NCBI RefSeq assembly: GCF_009650765.1
Contig: NZ_CP045740.1
Coordinates: 7,106,001 to 7,170,000, forward strand
DNA: 64,000 nt
Source of the DNA: Streptomyces sp. SUK 48
GTDB lineage: Bacteria; Actinomycetota; Actinomycetes; Streptomycetales; Streptomycetaceae
Direction of reading: 5' to 3'
Positions 25,166 through 33,087 of this stretch are shown one piece after another (position 1 is the first letter of the stretch; every line of letters starts with the position of its first letter). A model generated the notes under the pieces. That model worked only from the letters and a program-made list of their open reading frames with translations, made no database searches and was not told where the DNA came from. The translations under genes and the position numbers were made by a program.

Positions 25166-26434
25166 GTGAGCGGCGAGAACTCTTCGGCGGACGACGTGCA
25201 GCGAGTGTGGGACGTCGTCGTGGTGGGCGCGGGACCCGCGGGGGCGTCGGCCGCCTACGCGGCGGCGGTCGCGGGGCGGCGCGTCCTGTTGCTGGAGAAG
25301 GCCGAGTTGCCCCGGTACAAAACCTGCGGCGGCGGCATCATCGGCCCTTCCCGTGACTGTCTGCCACCGGGCTTCGAACTGCCCCTGCGGGACCGGGTGC
25401 ATGCGGTCACCTTCTCCCACAACGGGCGCTTCACCCGCACCCGCCGTTCCCGGCAGATGCTGTTCGGGCTGATCAACCGGCCCGAGTTCGACCAGCAGCT
25501 GGTCGAGCACGCCCAGCGGGCGGGCGCCGAGCTGCGGACGGGCGTCACCGTGCAGCGCGTCGAGCAGCACGGCTCGGCGGTCCCCGACCGGCGTACGGTC
25601 GCCGTCGTCCTCCAGGGCGGCGAGACGGTCCTGGCCCGCGCGGTCGTCGGAGCCGACGGCAGCGCCAGCCGGATAGGCGCCCATGTGGGGGTGAAGATGG
25701 CCCAGGTGGACCTCGGTCTCGAAGCGGAGATCCCGGTCCCCGAGTCGGTCGCCGAGGACTGGAAGGGCCGGGTGCTCATCGACTGGGGCCCCATGCCCGG
25801 CAGCTACGGCTGGGTGTTCCCCAAGGGCGACACGCTGACGGTCGGGGTGATCTCCGCCCGCGGTCAGGGCGCGGCGACCAAGCGCTACCTGGAGGACTTC
25901 GTGGCCCGGCTGGGCCTCGCCGGCTTCGAACCGGCGGTCTCCTCCGGGCACTTGACCCGCTGCCGGGCCGATGACTCGCCGCTCTCCCGCGGCCGGGTCC
26001 TGGTCTGCGGCGACGCGGCCGGACTCCTGGAGCCCTGGACCCGCGAGGGCATCTCCTTCGCGCTGCGCTCGGGCCGGCTGGCCGGCGAGTGGGCGGTGCG
26101 CATAGCGGAGGCGCACGACGCCGTGGACACCCGCCGCCAGGCCCTGAACTACGCCTTCGCCATCAAGGCGGGGCTCGGCGTCGAGATGGGCGTCGGCCGG
26201 CGCCTGCTCGCGGCGTTCGAGCGGCGGCCCGGCCTCTTCCACGCCGCCCTCACCGGCTTCCGCCCGGCCTGGAACGCGTTCCGCAACATCACCCGGGGCG
26301 CCACCTCCCTCGGCGAGCTGGTCCGCTCCCACCCGCTCGCCCAGCGCGCCCTGACCGCGCTGGACCCGGGCCCGGCACAGGCGGCGGACACCGAGGAGCC
26401 CGCCAAGTCCGAGGAGGAGCCGGTCACTTCGTGA
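25166..26434 (+). CDS. FAD-dependent reductase, geranylgeranyl reductase family
   Basis: A 422-residue flavoprotein. VWDVVVVGAGPAGASAAYAA is the FAD dinucleotide loop, YKTCGGGIIG the conserved Cys-Gly patch of the geranylgeranyl reductase group, and GRVLVCGDAAGLLEPWTREGI the second FAD motif. The family saturates isoprenoid chains (menaquinone or lipid side chains) or hydroxylates aromatic substrates; the CGGG patch favours the reductases. Start at GTG 25166. The last 11 bases overlap the end of the convergent Ddn-type gene. Confidence 0.88.
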   Translation: MSGENSSADDVQRVWDVVVVGAGPAGASAAYAAAVAGRRVLLLEKAELPRYKTCGGGIIGPSRDCLPPGFELPLRDRVHAVTFSHNGRFTRTRRSRQMLFGLINRPEFDQQLVEHAQRAGAELRTGVTVQRVEQHGSAVPDRRTVAVVLQGGETVLARAVVGADGSASRIGAHVGVKMAQVDLGLEAEIPVPESVAEDWKGRVLIDWGPMPGSYGWVFPKGDTLTVGVISARGQGAATKRYLEDFVARLGLAGFEPAVSSGHLTRCRADDSPLSRGRVLVCGDAAGLLEPWTREGISFALRSGRLAGEWAVRIAEAHDAVDTRRQALNYAFAIKAGLGVEMGVGRRLLAAFERRPGLFHAALTGFRPAWNAFRNITRGATSLGELVRSHPLAQRALTALDPGPAQAADTEEPAKSEEEPVTS

Positions 26435-26879
26435 CGGTGATCCGGAAGACGGGGTGGTCGCCGGCGCATGCGGTGATCTCCTCGTCGGTGGAGGCGGCGG
26501 TCACCCCGGCGAAGTACTGGTCGACCTGCCAGCCCCACTTCTCCAGATAGGTCCGCAGCACGGGGAGCTTCTCGGCGTCGGGAAGCTCCACCGCGGTGAA
26601 CATGCGCACCTTGCGCCCGACGCGCAGCTCACCGCCGTTCGCCGCCCGCATGTTGCGCACCCACTGCGAGTGGCCGCGCGCCGAGACCAGGTACTGCGCG
26701 CCCTCGTAGGTGTGCGGATTGACCGGGACGCGCTGCATCGCGCCGCTCTTGCGGCCCCGCACGGACAGCTCGGCGGAGCCCGCGAGGCTGAGCCCGTGCC
26801 GGGCGAGCCAGCCGATCACGCTGTTCAGCCGCACGTTCAGCGGGCTGCTCTTGAGGTAGTACGGCGCGGACGACGACAT
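26424..26879 (-). CDS. Ddn-type F420H2-dependent oxidoreductase
   Basis: A 151-residue nitroreductase/deazaflavin-dependent oxidoreductase family protein. LSVRGRKSGAMQRVPVNPHTYEGAQYLVSARG and SQWVRNMRAANGGEL are the family's F420-binding signature. Relatives reduce quinones, nitroimidazoles or other hydrophobic compounds. The ATG at 26879 lies close to a TetR operator (26900-26914), so this gene is the likely target of the divergent TetR protein. Confidence 0.88.
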   Translation of the reverse strand: MSSSAPYYLKSSPLNVRLNSVIGWLARHGLSLAGSAELSVRGRKSGAMQRVPVNPHTYEGAQYLVSARGHSQWVRNMRAANGGELRVGRKVRMFTAVELPDAEKLPVLRTYLEKWGWQVDQYFAGVTAASTDEEITACAGDHPVFRITVTK

Positions 26880-26899
26880 GGTGGACCCCCATGGTTCGG

Positions 26900-26985
26900 G
26901 AGAGCAGTGCTCTCGGTCGACACCAGCATGGGGGAGACCGGTGCCCACTTGCAAGAGCAGTGCTCTTTTTTGTGTGCACTGCTCT
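26900..26985. promoter_or_regulatory. Triple TetR operator in divergent promoter
   Basis: Two perfect dyads share the core AGAGCAGTGCTCT: GAGAGCA-G-TGCTCTC at 26900-26914 and AAGAGCA-G-TGCTCTT at 26953-26967. A third, partial site GCACTGCTCT is at 26976-26985. The last two bracket the TetR promoter; the first lies 21 bp before the Ddn start. A -10-like CAGAAT (26995-27000) precedes the TetR ATG by seven bases. Confidence 0.85.
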
Positions 26986-27007
26986 CGCGCGTGGCAGAAT
27001 GGCGGAC

Positions 27008-27694
27008 ATGAGCACCGCACAGGGAGCCCGCGAACGGGCCAGGAGCGAGGTAACCGCGGCCATCAAGGAAGAGGCCCGCAGGCAGCTGGCGGCCGAGGGC
27101 GCGGCCAAGCTGTCCCTGCGCGCCGTCGCCCGCGAGCTGGGCATGGTCTCCTCCGCGCTCTACCGCTACTTCCCCAGCCGCGACGAGCTGCTGACGGCCC
27201 TGATCACCGACGCGTACGACGCCCTGGGCGCGGCCGCGGAGCAGGCGCGGGACGCCGCGGGCGAGGCCGCCCCCGTGGCCCGCTTCACCGCGGTGTGCGA
27301 GGCGATACGGACCTGGGCGCTCGCCCATCCGCACGAGTACGCGCTGATCTACGGCTCGCCCGTACCCGGCTACGCCGCCCCCGAGACCACCGTCCCGGCC
27401 GCCGCCCGCACCGGCATGGTCCTCCTCGGCATCTTCCGCGACGCCCGCGAGGGCCCCGGCCTCGCCGAACTCCCGCTGCCCGCCGAACTGCGCCCCGAGG
27501 CAGAGCGGTTGGCCGCGGCCCTCGCCCCGGACCTGCCCCCCGAGATGGCCGCCGCCCTGGTCGCCGTCTGGGCGCAGCTGTTCGGACTGGTGAGCTTCGA
27601 ACTGTTCGGCCAGTTCAACAACGTGATCGAGGACCGGGAGCGGTTCTTCCGGCACGCGGTGACGGCACTGGCGCGCGGGGCCGGGCTGCGTTAG
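27008..27694 (+). CDS. TetR-family regulator of the Ddn gene
   Basis: A 228-residue TetR protein. Its HTH is LSLRAVARELGMVSSALYRYFPSRDELLTAL (about 38-68), followed by an all-helical ligand domain ending HAVTALARGAGLR. I prefer ATG 27008 (leaderless, seven bases past a -10-like element); ATG 26999 would add three residues. It should bind the three AGAGCAGTGCTCT-type sites upstream. Its TAG stop is also the first three bases of the MITE-like element that follows, so the C-terminus was probably reset by that insertion. Confidence 0.9.
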   Translation: MSTAQGARERARSEVTAAIKEEARRQLAAEGAAKLSLRAVARELGMVSSALYRYFPSRDELLTALITDAYDALGAAAEQARDAAGEAAPVARFTAVCEAIRTWALAHPHEYALIYGSPVPGYAAPETTVPAAARTGMVLLGIFRDAREGPGLAELPLPAELRPEAERLAAALAPDLPPEMAAALVAVWAQLFGLVSFELFGQFNNVIEDRERFFRHAVTALARGAGLR

Positions 27695-27855
27695 GGCCTC
27701 TCGTTTGGATCATGCCGGGCTCGCGGGCCCTGGCACCGCGCCTCGCGGCGTTGTCGTCGGTTGCCATGGCTCCGCCATGTCGCCCTCCTCCGCCTTGCGA
27801 CGCACGGCACCAGACCCCGCTCCCTGATCCGGCCTGATCCAAACGAAAGACCCTA
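27692..27855. mobile_element. MITE-like palindromic element, 164 bp
   Basis: The left end TAGGGCCTCTCGTTTGGATC (27692-27711) recurs inverted at the right end, where GATCCAAACGAAAGACCCTA occupies 27836-27855. With the flanking A/T pair this gives 21-bp ends differing at two positions. The interior has no coding capacity and smaller inverted pieces. I recall the same TCGTTTGGATCA ends as a dispersed element in Streptomyces genomes. It sits exactly at the TetR stop codon. Confidence 0.7.
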
Positions 27856-27917
27856 GCCGCCCCGGGCGCTCGGCACCGGCATTCTTTACCCGCCCATGGG
27901 ACTGCTACGGTGCGTCG

Positions 27918-28340
27918 ATGACGTCGACGACGGACGAGCGGGCACTCGTGGCGCGGTGGCGGGGCATCCTGGCCCTGCATGCCCGCACCCAGTGCGAACT
28001 GGACCGGACCCTGGGCACCCACGGTCTGTGCGCCAGCGACTTCGAGGTCCTGGACCTGCTGGCCGAGCGCCGGGGCCCGCACGGCTGCGCCTACCGTGTC
28101 CAGGAGATCTCCGAGCGCGTCCATCTCACCCAGAGCGCGCTCTCCCGGCTCATCGGCCGCCTGGAGAAGGAGGGTCTGGTCGAACGGGGTGCCTGCGCGG
28201 AGGACCGCCGGGGCGTCCGGGTGGCCCTCACCCCGAAGGGCCGCGCGCTGCACGCCGAGGTGCGGCCGGTGCAACGCGCGGTACTGACACGGATGTTGAC
28301 GGAAGAGGCGGGGCTGACGGAGCCGGCCTCCTCCCGCTGA
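27918..28340 (+). CDS. MarR-family transcriptional regulator
   Basis: A 140-residue winged-helix regulator. RVQEISERVHLTQSALSRLIGRLEKEGLVER is the HTH, and GACAEDRRGVRVALTPKGRAL the wing. The N-terminal dimerisation helix begins at RWRGILALHARTQCELDRTL. Ligand and targets are unknown; it converges with a maleylpyruvate-isomerase-type gene, ending 7 bp before it. Confidence 0.9.
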   Translation: MTSTTDERALVARWRGILALHARTQCELDRTLGTHGLCASDFEVLDLLAERRGPHGCAYRVQEISERVHLTQSALSRLIGRLEKEGLVERGACAEDRRGVRVALTPKGRALHAEVRPVQRAVLTRMLTEEAGLTEPASSR

Positions 28341-28347
28341 CGGCGCG

Positions 28348-29088
28348 TCAGATGCCCGAGGTCTCCTGCCACAGCTCGGCGAGGGACCGGTCGCCGGAGA
28401 CCTCCGGGACGGGCGCCCGGTTCCACAGCGCCAGATACAACTGGTCCGCCGGGCCGCAGAGTTCGGCATCGGCGTCCCCGTCCGCCTGACGCGACGTCAC
28501 CGGCGGTCCGTCCGGCCCGAGCCGTACGGTCCACACCGCGTCCTGTCCCGCGTCCGTCGCCCGTACCCGCAGCGCCTTCGGCTCCGCCGTACGCACCCGG
28601 CTCCTGGACCGCGCGTGGAAGCCGCGCAGCAACTCGTCGATGCCGTCGGCCGCGAGGTCCGTGGCGATGGGGGAGGGCGCACTGCCCCGGGCGGCCTCGG
28701 CGTCGTACCGGTGCACGGTCGTCTCGTGCGCCTGCCGCCGCGCCCAGAACTCCAGGGGCGAGCGGGACAGCGGGAAGAAGGTCCAGCACTCCAGGTCGGC
28801 GGGGGCGGCGGACAGGGTGTCGACCAGCAGGCGGTGGCTGTCCCGGTACCAGGCCACCAGTTCGGCGCCGGTGAGGTCCGGCGCCTCGCCGATCGGCTGG
28901 TGCGCGGTGTGCCCCTCGGCGACGAAGCCCGTGGCCCACCGGTGGACCGCGCCGATGTGCCGCAGCAGGTCCCGCACCTGCCACTCGGGGCAGGTCGGCA
29001 CCTTGGTGTCGGTGCCGGCCTGCTCGGCGGCCGCGGCGAGCGAGCGACCCTCGCGATCGAGGGCATGGAGGAAATCGACGGTCTGCAT
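28348..29088 (-). CDS. Maleylpyruvate isomerase family (mycothiol-dependent type)
   Basis: A 246-residue protein with the full two-domain architecture. The N-terminal DinB-like bundle has DLLRHIGAVHRWATG and RRQAHETTVHRYDAE, giving the His/Glu/His metal ligands. The C-terminal domain (about 165-246) is the small MDMPI-type fold. Probably acts on a mycothiol adduct; substrate unknown. ATG 29088 is chosen over an upstream frame because it starts at the conserved helix. It lies 42 bp downstream of trpS. Confidence 0.85.
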   Translation of the reverse strand: MQTVDFLHALDREGRSLAAAAEQAGTDTKVPTCPEWQVRDLLRHIGAVHRWATGFVAEGHTAHQPIGEAPDLTGAELVAWYRDSHRLLVDTLSAAPADLECWTFFPLSRSPLEFWARRQAHETTVHRYDAEAARGSAPSPIATDLAADGIDELLRGFHARSRSRVRTAEPKALRVRATDAGQDAVWTVRLGPDGPPVTSRQADGDADAELCGPADQLYLALWNRAPVPEVSGDRSLAELWQETSGI

Positions 29089-29130
29089 GGGATGATCCTG
29101 CCGGACCCGCCCGCCGCACCGCACCGGGTT

Positions 29131-30255
29131 TCAGTAGTCGCTGTTCATCGCGGCCCGCACCTCCGCGAGCGTCGCCTCGGCCACGGCGTTGGCCCGCTCG
29201 TTGCCCGCGCGCAGGACGCGGCGCAGCTCGCCGCGGTCCCGGGCGTACTCGGCGCGGCGGGCCCGGATCGGGGCCAGGTACTCGTTGACCGCCTCGGTCA
29301 CGGTCTTCTTCAGCGCCGCCGCGCCCGCGGCGCCGATGTCGGAGGCGACCTCCTCGGGGGTCCGGCCCTGGCACAGCGCGGCCAGCAGAAGCAGCGAGGA
29401 GACCTCCGGGCGGGTGGCCGGGTCGTAGGTGATGCGGCGCTCGGAGTCGGTCTTCGCGCCCTTGAGCAGCCGCGCCGTCTCGTCGGCGGTGGCGGCCAGG
29501 ACGAGGGAGTTGCCCCGGCTCTTGCTCATCTTGGTGCCGTCGGTGCCCAGCAGCAGCGGCACCTCCGACAGCAGGGCCTCGGGCCGGGGGAACACCCAAG
29601 TGCCGTGGCCGTAGCGCTCGTTGAAGCGGCGGGCGACGGTCCGGGTGATCTCCAGGTGGGGGAGCTGGTCCTGGCCGACCGGGACCAGGTTGGCCTTGCA
29701 GAAGAGGATGTCGGCGGCCTGGTGCACGGGATAGGTGAACATCAGCCCGCTGACGGCGGACTGGCGGGAGTGCGCGATCTCGTCCTTGACCGTGGGGTTG
29801 CGGTTCAGCTCGGCGACGGAGACCAGGCTGAGGAAGGGCAGCATCAGCTGGTTGAGGGCGGGGACCGCGCTGTGCGTGAAGATGGTGCTGCGCTCCGGGT
29901 CCACGCCGATGGCGAGGTGGTCGAGGACCAGCTCGTCGACGTGCGACTGGAGGTCGTCGGCGACGTCGCGGTCGGTCAGCACCTGGTAGTCCGCGATGAT
30001 CACGAACAGCTCCACGCCGAGGTTCTGGAGCCGGACCCGGTTGCGCAGGGTGCCGAAGTAGTGGCCGAGGTGCAGCCTTCCGGTGGGCCGGTCGCCGGTC
30101 AGCATCCGGAACTGCCCGGGGTCCTCGGCGATCAGCCGCTCCAGCTCCGCGCTGCGGGCCCGCGCGGCGTAGGTGCCGAGCGCGTCGGGGGCGGCGGCCG
30201 GGGCCTCGGGGGCGGCCGGGGCCTCGGACGGCACGGCCTGCGGGTGGGGATTCAT
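29131..30255 (-). CDS. trpS: Tryptophanyl-tRNA synthetase
   Basis: A 374-residue class I synthetase charging tRNA-Trp. GDRPTGRLHLGHYFG holds the HIGH-type motif (HLGHY, 62-66), SVSGLMFTYPVHQAADIL and VGQDQLPHLEITRTVARRFN line the Trp and ATP pockets, and TKMSKSRGN is the KMSKS loop. About 35 extra N-terminal residues, rich in Ala and Pro, precede the core. The gene follows a Trp-codon leader peptide and terminator, as described for the auxiliary, indolmycin-resistant TrpRS of Streptomyces coelicolor, so it may be that second, inducible copy rather than the housekeeping one. ATG 30255 has AGGAGA upstream. Confidence 0.95.
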   Translation of the reverse strand: MNPHPQAVPSEAPAAPEAPAAAPDALGTYAARARSAELERLIAEDPGQFRMLTGDRPTGRLHLGHYFGTLRNRVRLQNLGVELFVIIADYQVLTDRDVADDLQSHVDELVLDHLAIGVDPERSTIFTHSAVPALNQLMLPFLSLVSVAELNRNPTVKDEIAHSRQSAVSGLMFTYPVHQAADILFCKANLVPVGQDQLPHLEITRTVARRFNERYGHGTWVFPRPEALLSEVPLLLGTDGTKMSKSRGNSLVLAATADETARLLKGAKTDSERRITYDPATRPEVSSLLLLAALCQGRTPEEVASDIGAAGAAALKKTVTEAVNEYLAPIRARRAEYARDRGELRRVLRAGNERANAVAEATLAEVRAAMNSDY

Positions 30256-30321
30256 CTCGGTCTCCTGGTGGTGGGTCGGAAGGGCCGTCGGGACGCCCCG
30301 CCCCCTGGTTCCAGGGACATG

Positions 30322-30350
30322 AAAAAAAGGGCCGTCCATGCGAACGGCCC
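30322..30350 (-). terminator. trpS attenuator terminator
   Basis: On the minus strand GGGCCGT (30350-30344) pairs with ACGGCCC (30335-30329) across an 8-nt loop, followed by seven T residues (30328-30322). A T tract is rare in this GC-rich genome, which makes this a convincing intrinsic terminator. It lies 67 bp before the trpS start codon and after the Trp leader peptide. Confidence 0.9.
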
Positions 30351-30363
30351 GCTTCATGCCTGT

Positions 30364-30395
30364 CTGGCGGCCGCTCCTACGAGGAGCGCCACCAG
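30364..30395 (-). promoter_or_regulatory. trpS attenuator pause and antiterminator arms
   Basis: Segment 1, CTGGTGGCGCTCC (30395-30383), includes the two Trp codons. It pairs with segment 2, GGAGCGGCCGCCAG (30377-30364), in a 13-bp helix with one bulge and one G-T pair. The CGGCC inside segment 2 (30373-30369) can instead pair with GGCCG in the 5' arm of the terminator. Stalling on the Trp codons would free segment 2 and prevent termination. Pairings worked out by hand. Confidence 0.75.
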
Positions 30396-30418
30396 CACAG
30401 ACACGACGAAAGATGCAT
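30377..30418 (-). CDS. Trp leader peptide of the trpS attenuator
   Basis: A 13-codon ORF reading MHLSSCLCWWRSS and a TAG stop. The adjacent Trp codons (30394-30389) sit inside arm 1 of the alternative hairpins, as in enteric trp and the described Streptomyces trpRS1 leader. A -10-like TATCAT (30430-30425, minus strand) places the transcription start on or next to the ATG, so the leader would be leaderless. Tryptophan shortage or a TrpRS inhibitor would stall the ribosome here and switch trpS on. Confidence 0.88.
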   Translation of the reverse strand: MHLSSCLCWWRSS

Positions 30419-30497
30419 ACGCCAATGATAGCGGGGACGTACGGCGGACGGCCGGCGTGGGTCCGGCCACAGACAGTGCCGGCCCTTCCGGGCGGCG

Positions 30498-31712
30498 TCA
30501 GCCGTTCAGGGCCCGGCGCGTCGCCACCCCGATCAGGGCGGCCACGGCGGCCAGCGCGGCGACGGTGGTGAGCGCGGTGGGCAGGGAGAACCAGTCGGTC
30601 ATGAAGCCGATCATGGGCGGCCCGAGGAGCATGCCGCCGTACCCGAGGGTGGAGGCGATCGCGACGCCGGACGCCCCGGCCAGCGCGCCCGCCCGCTCGA
30701 TGGCGACCGGGAAGATGTTGGCAAGGCCGAGCCCGGTGATCGCGAAGCCGGCCAGCGCCATCCAGAGCGACGGCGCGAGCGAGCCGAGCAGCATGCCCGC
30801 CGCCGCGACCGAGCCGCCGGCGATCACCGTGCGGGCCCGGCCGAGGCGGCCCAGCAACGCCGTGCCCGACAGCCGCCCGGCGGTCATGGCGAGCGCGAAG
30901 CAGGCGTACCCGGCGGCCGCCGTCCCCGCGGACGCCGTCAGGTCCTGCTGGAGATGCAGCGCGCCCCAGTCGGCCATGGCGCCCTCGCCGTACGCGTCGC
31001 ACAGCGCGACCAGCCCGAATCCGACGACGAGCCAGCGCCCGGCGACGCGGGGCGCCCGCCCCGCGCCGGCCGCCGCGGGCGCCGTGCGCCCCCGGTCGTC
31101 CAGAGGCGGCGCCGGAGGCTCGTGCCGCAGCAGGCTGCGCCCGGCGACGGCGGTCACGAGCAGCCCGAGCACGGTGATCCCGAGCAGATGGCGGGTGGGG
31201 GAGAGGAACCCGGCGACCAGCCCGCCGACACCCGCGCCGACCATCCCGCCGAGGCTGAACGCGGCGTGGAAACTGGGCATGATCGGCCGTCGTACGGCGG
31301 CGACGAGCTCGACGGCGGCGGCGTTGAAAGCGACGTTCACGCCTCCATACGCCGCGCCGAAGATGAGGAGTACGGCGCCGAGCGCGAGCGCGGAATGGGT
31401 GAGCGGGGGGAGGGCGACGCTGAGGGCGAGGACGACCATCCAGACCACGGTCACCGGATGGCTGCCGTAGCGGCGGCACAGCTGCCCGGTCAGCATCATG
31501 GTCAGCACGGCCCCGGCGGACACCCCGAGCAGCGCGAGCCCGAGGGCTCCGGCGGAGGCATGGGTCTGGTGCTTGATGTCTGGGATCCGCACCACCCATC
31601 CGGAGAATATGAACCCGTCCAGCGCGAAGAACGCGGTGATCGCGACCCGCAGCCCGACGAGTTCCCGGCCCGGCACGACGCTGTGCGTACGGGGTTTGTT
31701 TATTAGCGGCAC
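30498..31712 (-). CDS. MFS transporter (YbjJ-like)
   Basis: A 404-residue major-facilitator protein with twelve predicted helices in two sets of six and a polar loop near the middle (HEPPAPPLDDRGRTAPA). DGFIFSGWVVRIPDI near the N-terminus and LCRRYGSHPV in the 2-3 loop resemble the YbjJ/FucP-like branch. Substrate unknown. GTG 31712 follows TACGCT by six bases and has no ribosome-binding site, so the mRNA is probably leaderless. The first codons (CTA ATA AAC AAA) are unusually AT-rich. A later start at 31679 cannot be excluded. Confidence 0.88.
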   Translation of the reverse strand: MPLINKPRTHSVVPGRELVGLRVAITAFFALDGFIFSGWVVRIPDIKHQTHASAGALGLALLGVSAGAVLTMMLTGQLCRRYGSHPVTVVWMVVLALSVALPPLTHSALALGAVLLIFGAAYGGVNVAFNAAAVELVAAVRRPIMPSFHAAFSLGGMVGAGVGGLVAGFLSPTRHLLGITVLGLLVTAVAGRSLLRHEPPAPPLDDRGRTAPAAAGAGRAPRVAGRWLVVGFGLVALCDAYGEGAMADWGALHLQQDLTASAGTAAAGYACFALAMTAGRLSGTALLGRLGRARTVIAGGSVAAAGMLLGSLAPSLWMALAGFAITGLGLANIFPVAIERAGALAGASGVAIASTLGYGGMLLGPPMIGFMTDWFSLPTALTTVAALAAVAALIGVATRRALNG

Positions 31713-31817
31713 AAACTCAGCGTAGGGGGCGGCCGAGGCATGGAGCAAGGGGATTGCCCGGCGGCCCCTGCCCTGCCCTGCTCGTCGGTCTCGGGGGACA
31801 AGCAGGGGGTTCCGGTC

Positions 31818-32987
31818 TCAGAGCTGCCAGGAATCCGCCGGGCGGTCCAGCCAGGCACATCGGCCGTGCGCGGTGACGGTGAGCCCGAGGCGCTCGTAGC
31901 CCGGCTCTCCGGCGGCCCGCCACCAGGCGAGTGCCGTCGCCACCTCGTCCCACAGCCGCCGGGGCCCGGACTGCCACACCGTGGCCTCCGCGTGGCCGTC
32001 CTGGAACAGGACGCAGGCCCAGGACCGGTCCGTCAGCCCGTAGAACCACACCGGCCGCGTGCCGTCCCGCTTGTCCGCCACCTGCTGGGAGCAGTTGCGC
32101 ACCAGCAGCCCCACGGCGAACCGCCGGGCTGCGAACCGGTCGCCTCCGCCGAGCAGTTGCTCCTCGGTGACGGTCGTGGTGCCGCGGTCGGCGCCGGCCA
32201 CCCCGTTCGGCACGTAGGCGTCATGCCCGGCGAACGAGGAGCGCTGGCCGCGTAACCTCATGAACTCGACCGGCCCCAGGAAACGGCCCTCGGCGATGCC
32301 GCCGTCCTCGGACACGCGGAGCCGTACGAGCGCTTCCTCGTTGCCGAAGTGCGTTCCCCACGGGGCGAGGATCATCCCGCCGGGGGCGTCCCGGAGCCAC
32401 GCGGGCGGAATTTGGCGGACCCCGGCCGTGGCGATGATCCGGTCGTACGGCGCTCCCGTCTCGTCGCCGTCCTCGCCGTCCCGGGTCAGGACGGCCCCGA
32501 GCAGTTGCTGGGCCGCCAGACGGTCACGCGCCGCATCGGCCACACGCGGATCGATCTCGATGCTGACGACGTTCCCCGCGCCGAGGCGGTGGACCAGGAG
32601 CCCCGCGTTCCATCCGGTCCCGGTGCCGACCTCCAGGACGCGGTGTCCGGGCTCGACCTCCAGGGCCGACAGCATGCGGAAGACGACCGACGGCATGGAC
32701 GCTGACGAGGTGGGCACGCTGCCGTGCCCGTCGCTTGAGCCGTCGTCCCACTGGGTGACGAGAGGGACGTCCGCGTTGGCGTACGACGACCAGAGGTCCG
32801 GCTCGTCACGCTGGTCCACGACGACAGTGGTGCCGGTGCCCATGTCGAAGGGCCAGACCACGGGTGGCAGGAAGGCCGACCGGGGCACCGCGGCGAACGC
32901 CGGGAGCCAGTCGGCGGACAGGTGCTTGCGTTCCAGGAGCGAGCGGCCCAGCTCGGACCGCGCCCCCTCGACTCCAGTGAGCGTCAT
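31818..32987 (-). CDS. PIMT-like O-methyltransferase with C-terminal domain
   Basis: A 389-residue protein. The first about 220 residues are a protein-L-isoaspartate O-methyltransferase-like domain: PRSAFLPPVVWPFD, DVPLVTQWDDG, TSSASMPSVVFRML, VLEVGTGTGWNAGLLVHRLG (SAM loop) and GGMILAPWGTHF. A further 165 residues form an extra domain not found in repair PIMTs. Such extended PIMT homologues occur in RiPP loci, where they methylate an Asp side chain to give an aspartimide (graspetides, imiditides). A 32-codon peptide gene ends one base before its ATG. Without that context a repair or housekeeping role would be the default. Confidence 0.8.
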   Translation of the reverse strand: MTLTGVEGARSELGRSLLERKHLSADWLPAFAAVPRSAFLPPVVWPFDMGTGTTVVVDQRDEPDLWSSYANADVPLVTQWDDGSSDGHGSVPTSSASMPSVVFRMLSALEVEPGHRVLEVGTGTGWNAGLLVHRLGAGNVVSIEIDPRVADAARDRLAAQQLLGAVLTRDGEDGDETGAPYDRIIATAGVRQIPPAWLRDAPGGMILAPWGTHFGNEEALVRLRVSEDGGIAEGRFLGPVEFMRLRGQRSSFAGHDAYVPNGVAGADRGTTTVTEEQLLGGGDRFAARRFAVGLLVRNCSQQVADKRDGTRPVWFYGLTDRSWACVLFQDGHAEATVWQSGPRRLWDEVATALAWWRAAGEPGYERLGLTVTAHGRCAWLDRPADSWQL

Positions 32988-32988
32988 C

Positions 32989-33087
32989 TCAGCCGAGGAT
33001 CCAGACTTTGGGGCCGCCGTCGGGGGACGGAGGGACGATCGGGCCCGGCCACGGCGTACCGGGCACCTTGTCCTTGTCGTCGGCCAT
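32989..33087 (-). CDS. Small peptide, candidate RiPP precursor of the PIMT-like enzyme
   Basis: A 32-codon ORF beginning MADDKDKVPGTPWPGP and ending SPDGGPKVWILG, with its stop one base before the methyltransferase ATG. Its third codon positions are almost all G or C, as expected for real Streptomyces coding DNA. It has a charged start and a Pro/Gly-rich core with one Asp-Gly, the dipeptide most prone to aspartimide formation. Its ribosome-binding site is weak (AAGG about 12 bases upstream). An overlapping 40-codon ORF (33106-32984) has a better ribosome-binding site and a four-base overlap with the enzyme, but poor codon use. Confidence 0.45.
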   Translation of the reverse strand: MADDKDKVPGTPWPGPIVPPSPDGGPKVWILG

